Source of the DNA: CAYWBU01 sp942491525
GTDB taxonomy: Bacteria; Desulfobacterota; Desulfomonilia; UBA1062
Length of the DNA stretch: 64,000 nt
Direction: 5' to 3'
Assembly (NCBI GenBank): GCA_942491525.1
Contig: CALOBW010000056.1
Location: 372,001-436,000, forward strand
Part shown: positions 63,205 through 64,000 of the stretch, piece by piece
Layout: each line of letters opens with the position of its first letter
Position numbering within the stretch: position 1 is the first letter of the stretch
Translations under genes and position numbers: made by a program
The notes under the pieces: generated by a model
Told to the model about the DNA's origin: nothing
Seen by the model: the letters and a program-made list of their open reading frames with translations, nothing else
Databases searched by the model: none

Positions 63205-64000
63205 ATGAAGAGGTTAAGTCATATCTTTTTTATCTATGTCGCATTTTTTGCGACCATGGGTTTTTCGGCTGCGGCCGCAGAGCAGGAGGTGGATCGCCTG
63301 ATTTCCGAGATCGACGAGCTCTGTGCCAAGGGGCAGCAGCGGCTCTATGATGTGGCCTGCGATGAGCGGGTCATGCAGATCTATTTCCAGAGTCTGCAGC
63401 TGGTGGACGCGGCGCTTGAGAAGTTTCCGCAAAACTATGAGCTGCTCTGGCGCGGCGCCAGATCTGCCGCCCTCTACTGTGAAGTTGTCAATGACCTGCG
63501 GCCCGAGGGCTGGCAGCAGATCTGTACCACAATTGGTAACCGCGGCCTTGAGTTTGGCTCACTGGCCCAGCAGGTCAATCCCGGGCGGGTTGAGGGCTAT
63601 TTCTGGCGCACCTATGCCATCGGCGGCTACCGTCACGGCCTGGGCACCGGCATGGCCGGCGCCATGACCGCCATCCAGGATGGGTTCCTGAACAAGGTGC
63701 GTGAGGATGCCGAGAAGGGCTATGCCATCGATCCCTCCTACCTGGGATTCGGCACCACCTATACCTATATCCAGTTTCTGGGCAATATCCCCGGCGGCAT
63801 GTACATGAAGGGCTACGGCTTCCGCAAGTCGCGCTTTGAAGAGGCCCTCAAGTACTACGATGAGTTTATCGCCAACTACCCGCAAAACAGCTTCATGCAG
63901 ACCGCCAATCAGTGGGATGTCAAGGCTACCTGTGCGGCAGCCTTTCTGCTGGATGCCGTCGATGTCCTGCAGATGACCGGCGCCATGCGTGATAAGTATT
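63205..64000 (+). CDS. TatT-like exported protein, second paralogue, 3' end missing
   Basis: A partial gene running off the window; 265 codons are visible without a stop. It has a signal peptide (MKRLSHIFFIYVAFF, FSAAAA) and the same TatT landmarks as the gene at 61572: NYELLWRGAR, LRPEGWQQIC, YFWRTYAIGGYRHGLG, then IQFLGNIPGGMYMKGYG. GAGGGAAGGA lies just before the ATG at 63205. The pair arose by duplication and is separated only by aroK on the other strand. As with the first copy, no TRAP permease is visible; one could lie downstream. Confidence 0.82.
   Translation, partial: MKRLSHIFFIYVAFFATMGFSAAAAEQEVDRLISEIDELCAKGQQRLYDVACDERVMQIYFQSLQLVDAALEKFPQNYELLWRGARSAALYCEVVNDLRPEGWQQICTTIGNRGLEFGSLAQQVNPGRVEGYFWRTYAIGGYRHGLGTGMAGAMTAIQDGFLNKVREDAEKGYAIDPSYLGFGTTYTYIQFLGNIPGGMYMKGYGFRKSRFEEALKYYDEFIANYPQNSFMQTANQWDVKATCAAAFLLDAVDVLQMTGAMRDKY

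Overview
The window is about 64 kb of GC-rich, densely coding bacterial chromosome from a Gram-negative organism: it encodes lipoproteins, outer-membrane barrels, periplasmic binding proteins and a Tat-exported hydrogenase subunit. The membrane-bound uptake [NiFe]-hydrogenase with a NikR repressor, the lone AmmeMemoRadiSam enzyme, TatT-like proteins and a hybrid sensor kinase suggest an anaerobic or facultative member of the old Deltaproteobacteria (Desulfobacterota-like). That placement is inference, since no rRNA gene is present. I saw no tRNA, rRNA, CRISPR array, transposase or phage gene. Two genes (13.9-15.8 kb and 34.9-35.5 kb) are visibly AT-rich against their surroundings and look acquired.

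Layout. 0-1.8 kb: two tandem ABC-type substrate-binding proteins, the first cut by the window edge. 1.9-13.0 kb, minus strand: a sugar/cation symporter, then read right to left a complete hydrogenase operon (small subunit, large subunit, cytochrome b, maturation protease, hypA, hypC, hypD, hypB, hypF, hypE). A 392-bp divergent control region with several candidate operators separates it from nikR. 13.9-15.8 kb: AT-rich leucine-rich-repeat lipoprotein. 15.8-18.0 kb: priA. 18.0-20.9 kb: a compact four-gene operon with its own promoter and terminator (HEAT-repeat protein, ParA-type ATPase with a MerR-like head, two coiled-coil proteins). It looks like a protein-positioning system and is the best candidate here for an undescribed system.

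20.9-34.8 kb: GH13_18 sugar phosphorylase, CPA2 cation/proton antiporter, THUMP RNA methyltransferase, a large outer-membrane protein with a degenerate peptidase domain, a TIP30-like oxidoreductase, rlmB, an acyl-CoA ligase followed by an SDR, and ilvD. 34.9-45.4 kb: AT-rich HEPN-like gene, small membrane protein, amrS, then a tightly coupled run (M18 aminopeptidase, degenerate histidine-kinase-like protein, Nudix hydrolase, polA lacking proofreading residues), an interspersed palindromic repeat, and a LysE exporter / GH63-like hydrolase / methyltransferase-like operon.

45.4-64.0 kb is mostly cell-envelope and signalling: 5'-nucleotidase, small outer-membrane barrel, TetR regulator, helical lipoprotein, TraB/GumN protein, HD-GYP protein and a hybrid sensor kinase with its own periplasmic binding domain. 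Two very large paralogous M19-like lipoproteins follow, each preceded by the same ~31-bp upstream element. The right end holds an unknown protein, two TatT-like paralogues (the last cut by the window edge) and aroK between them.
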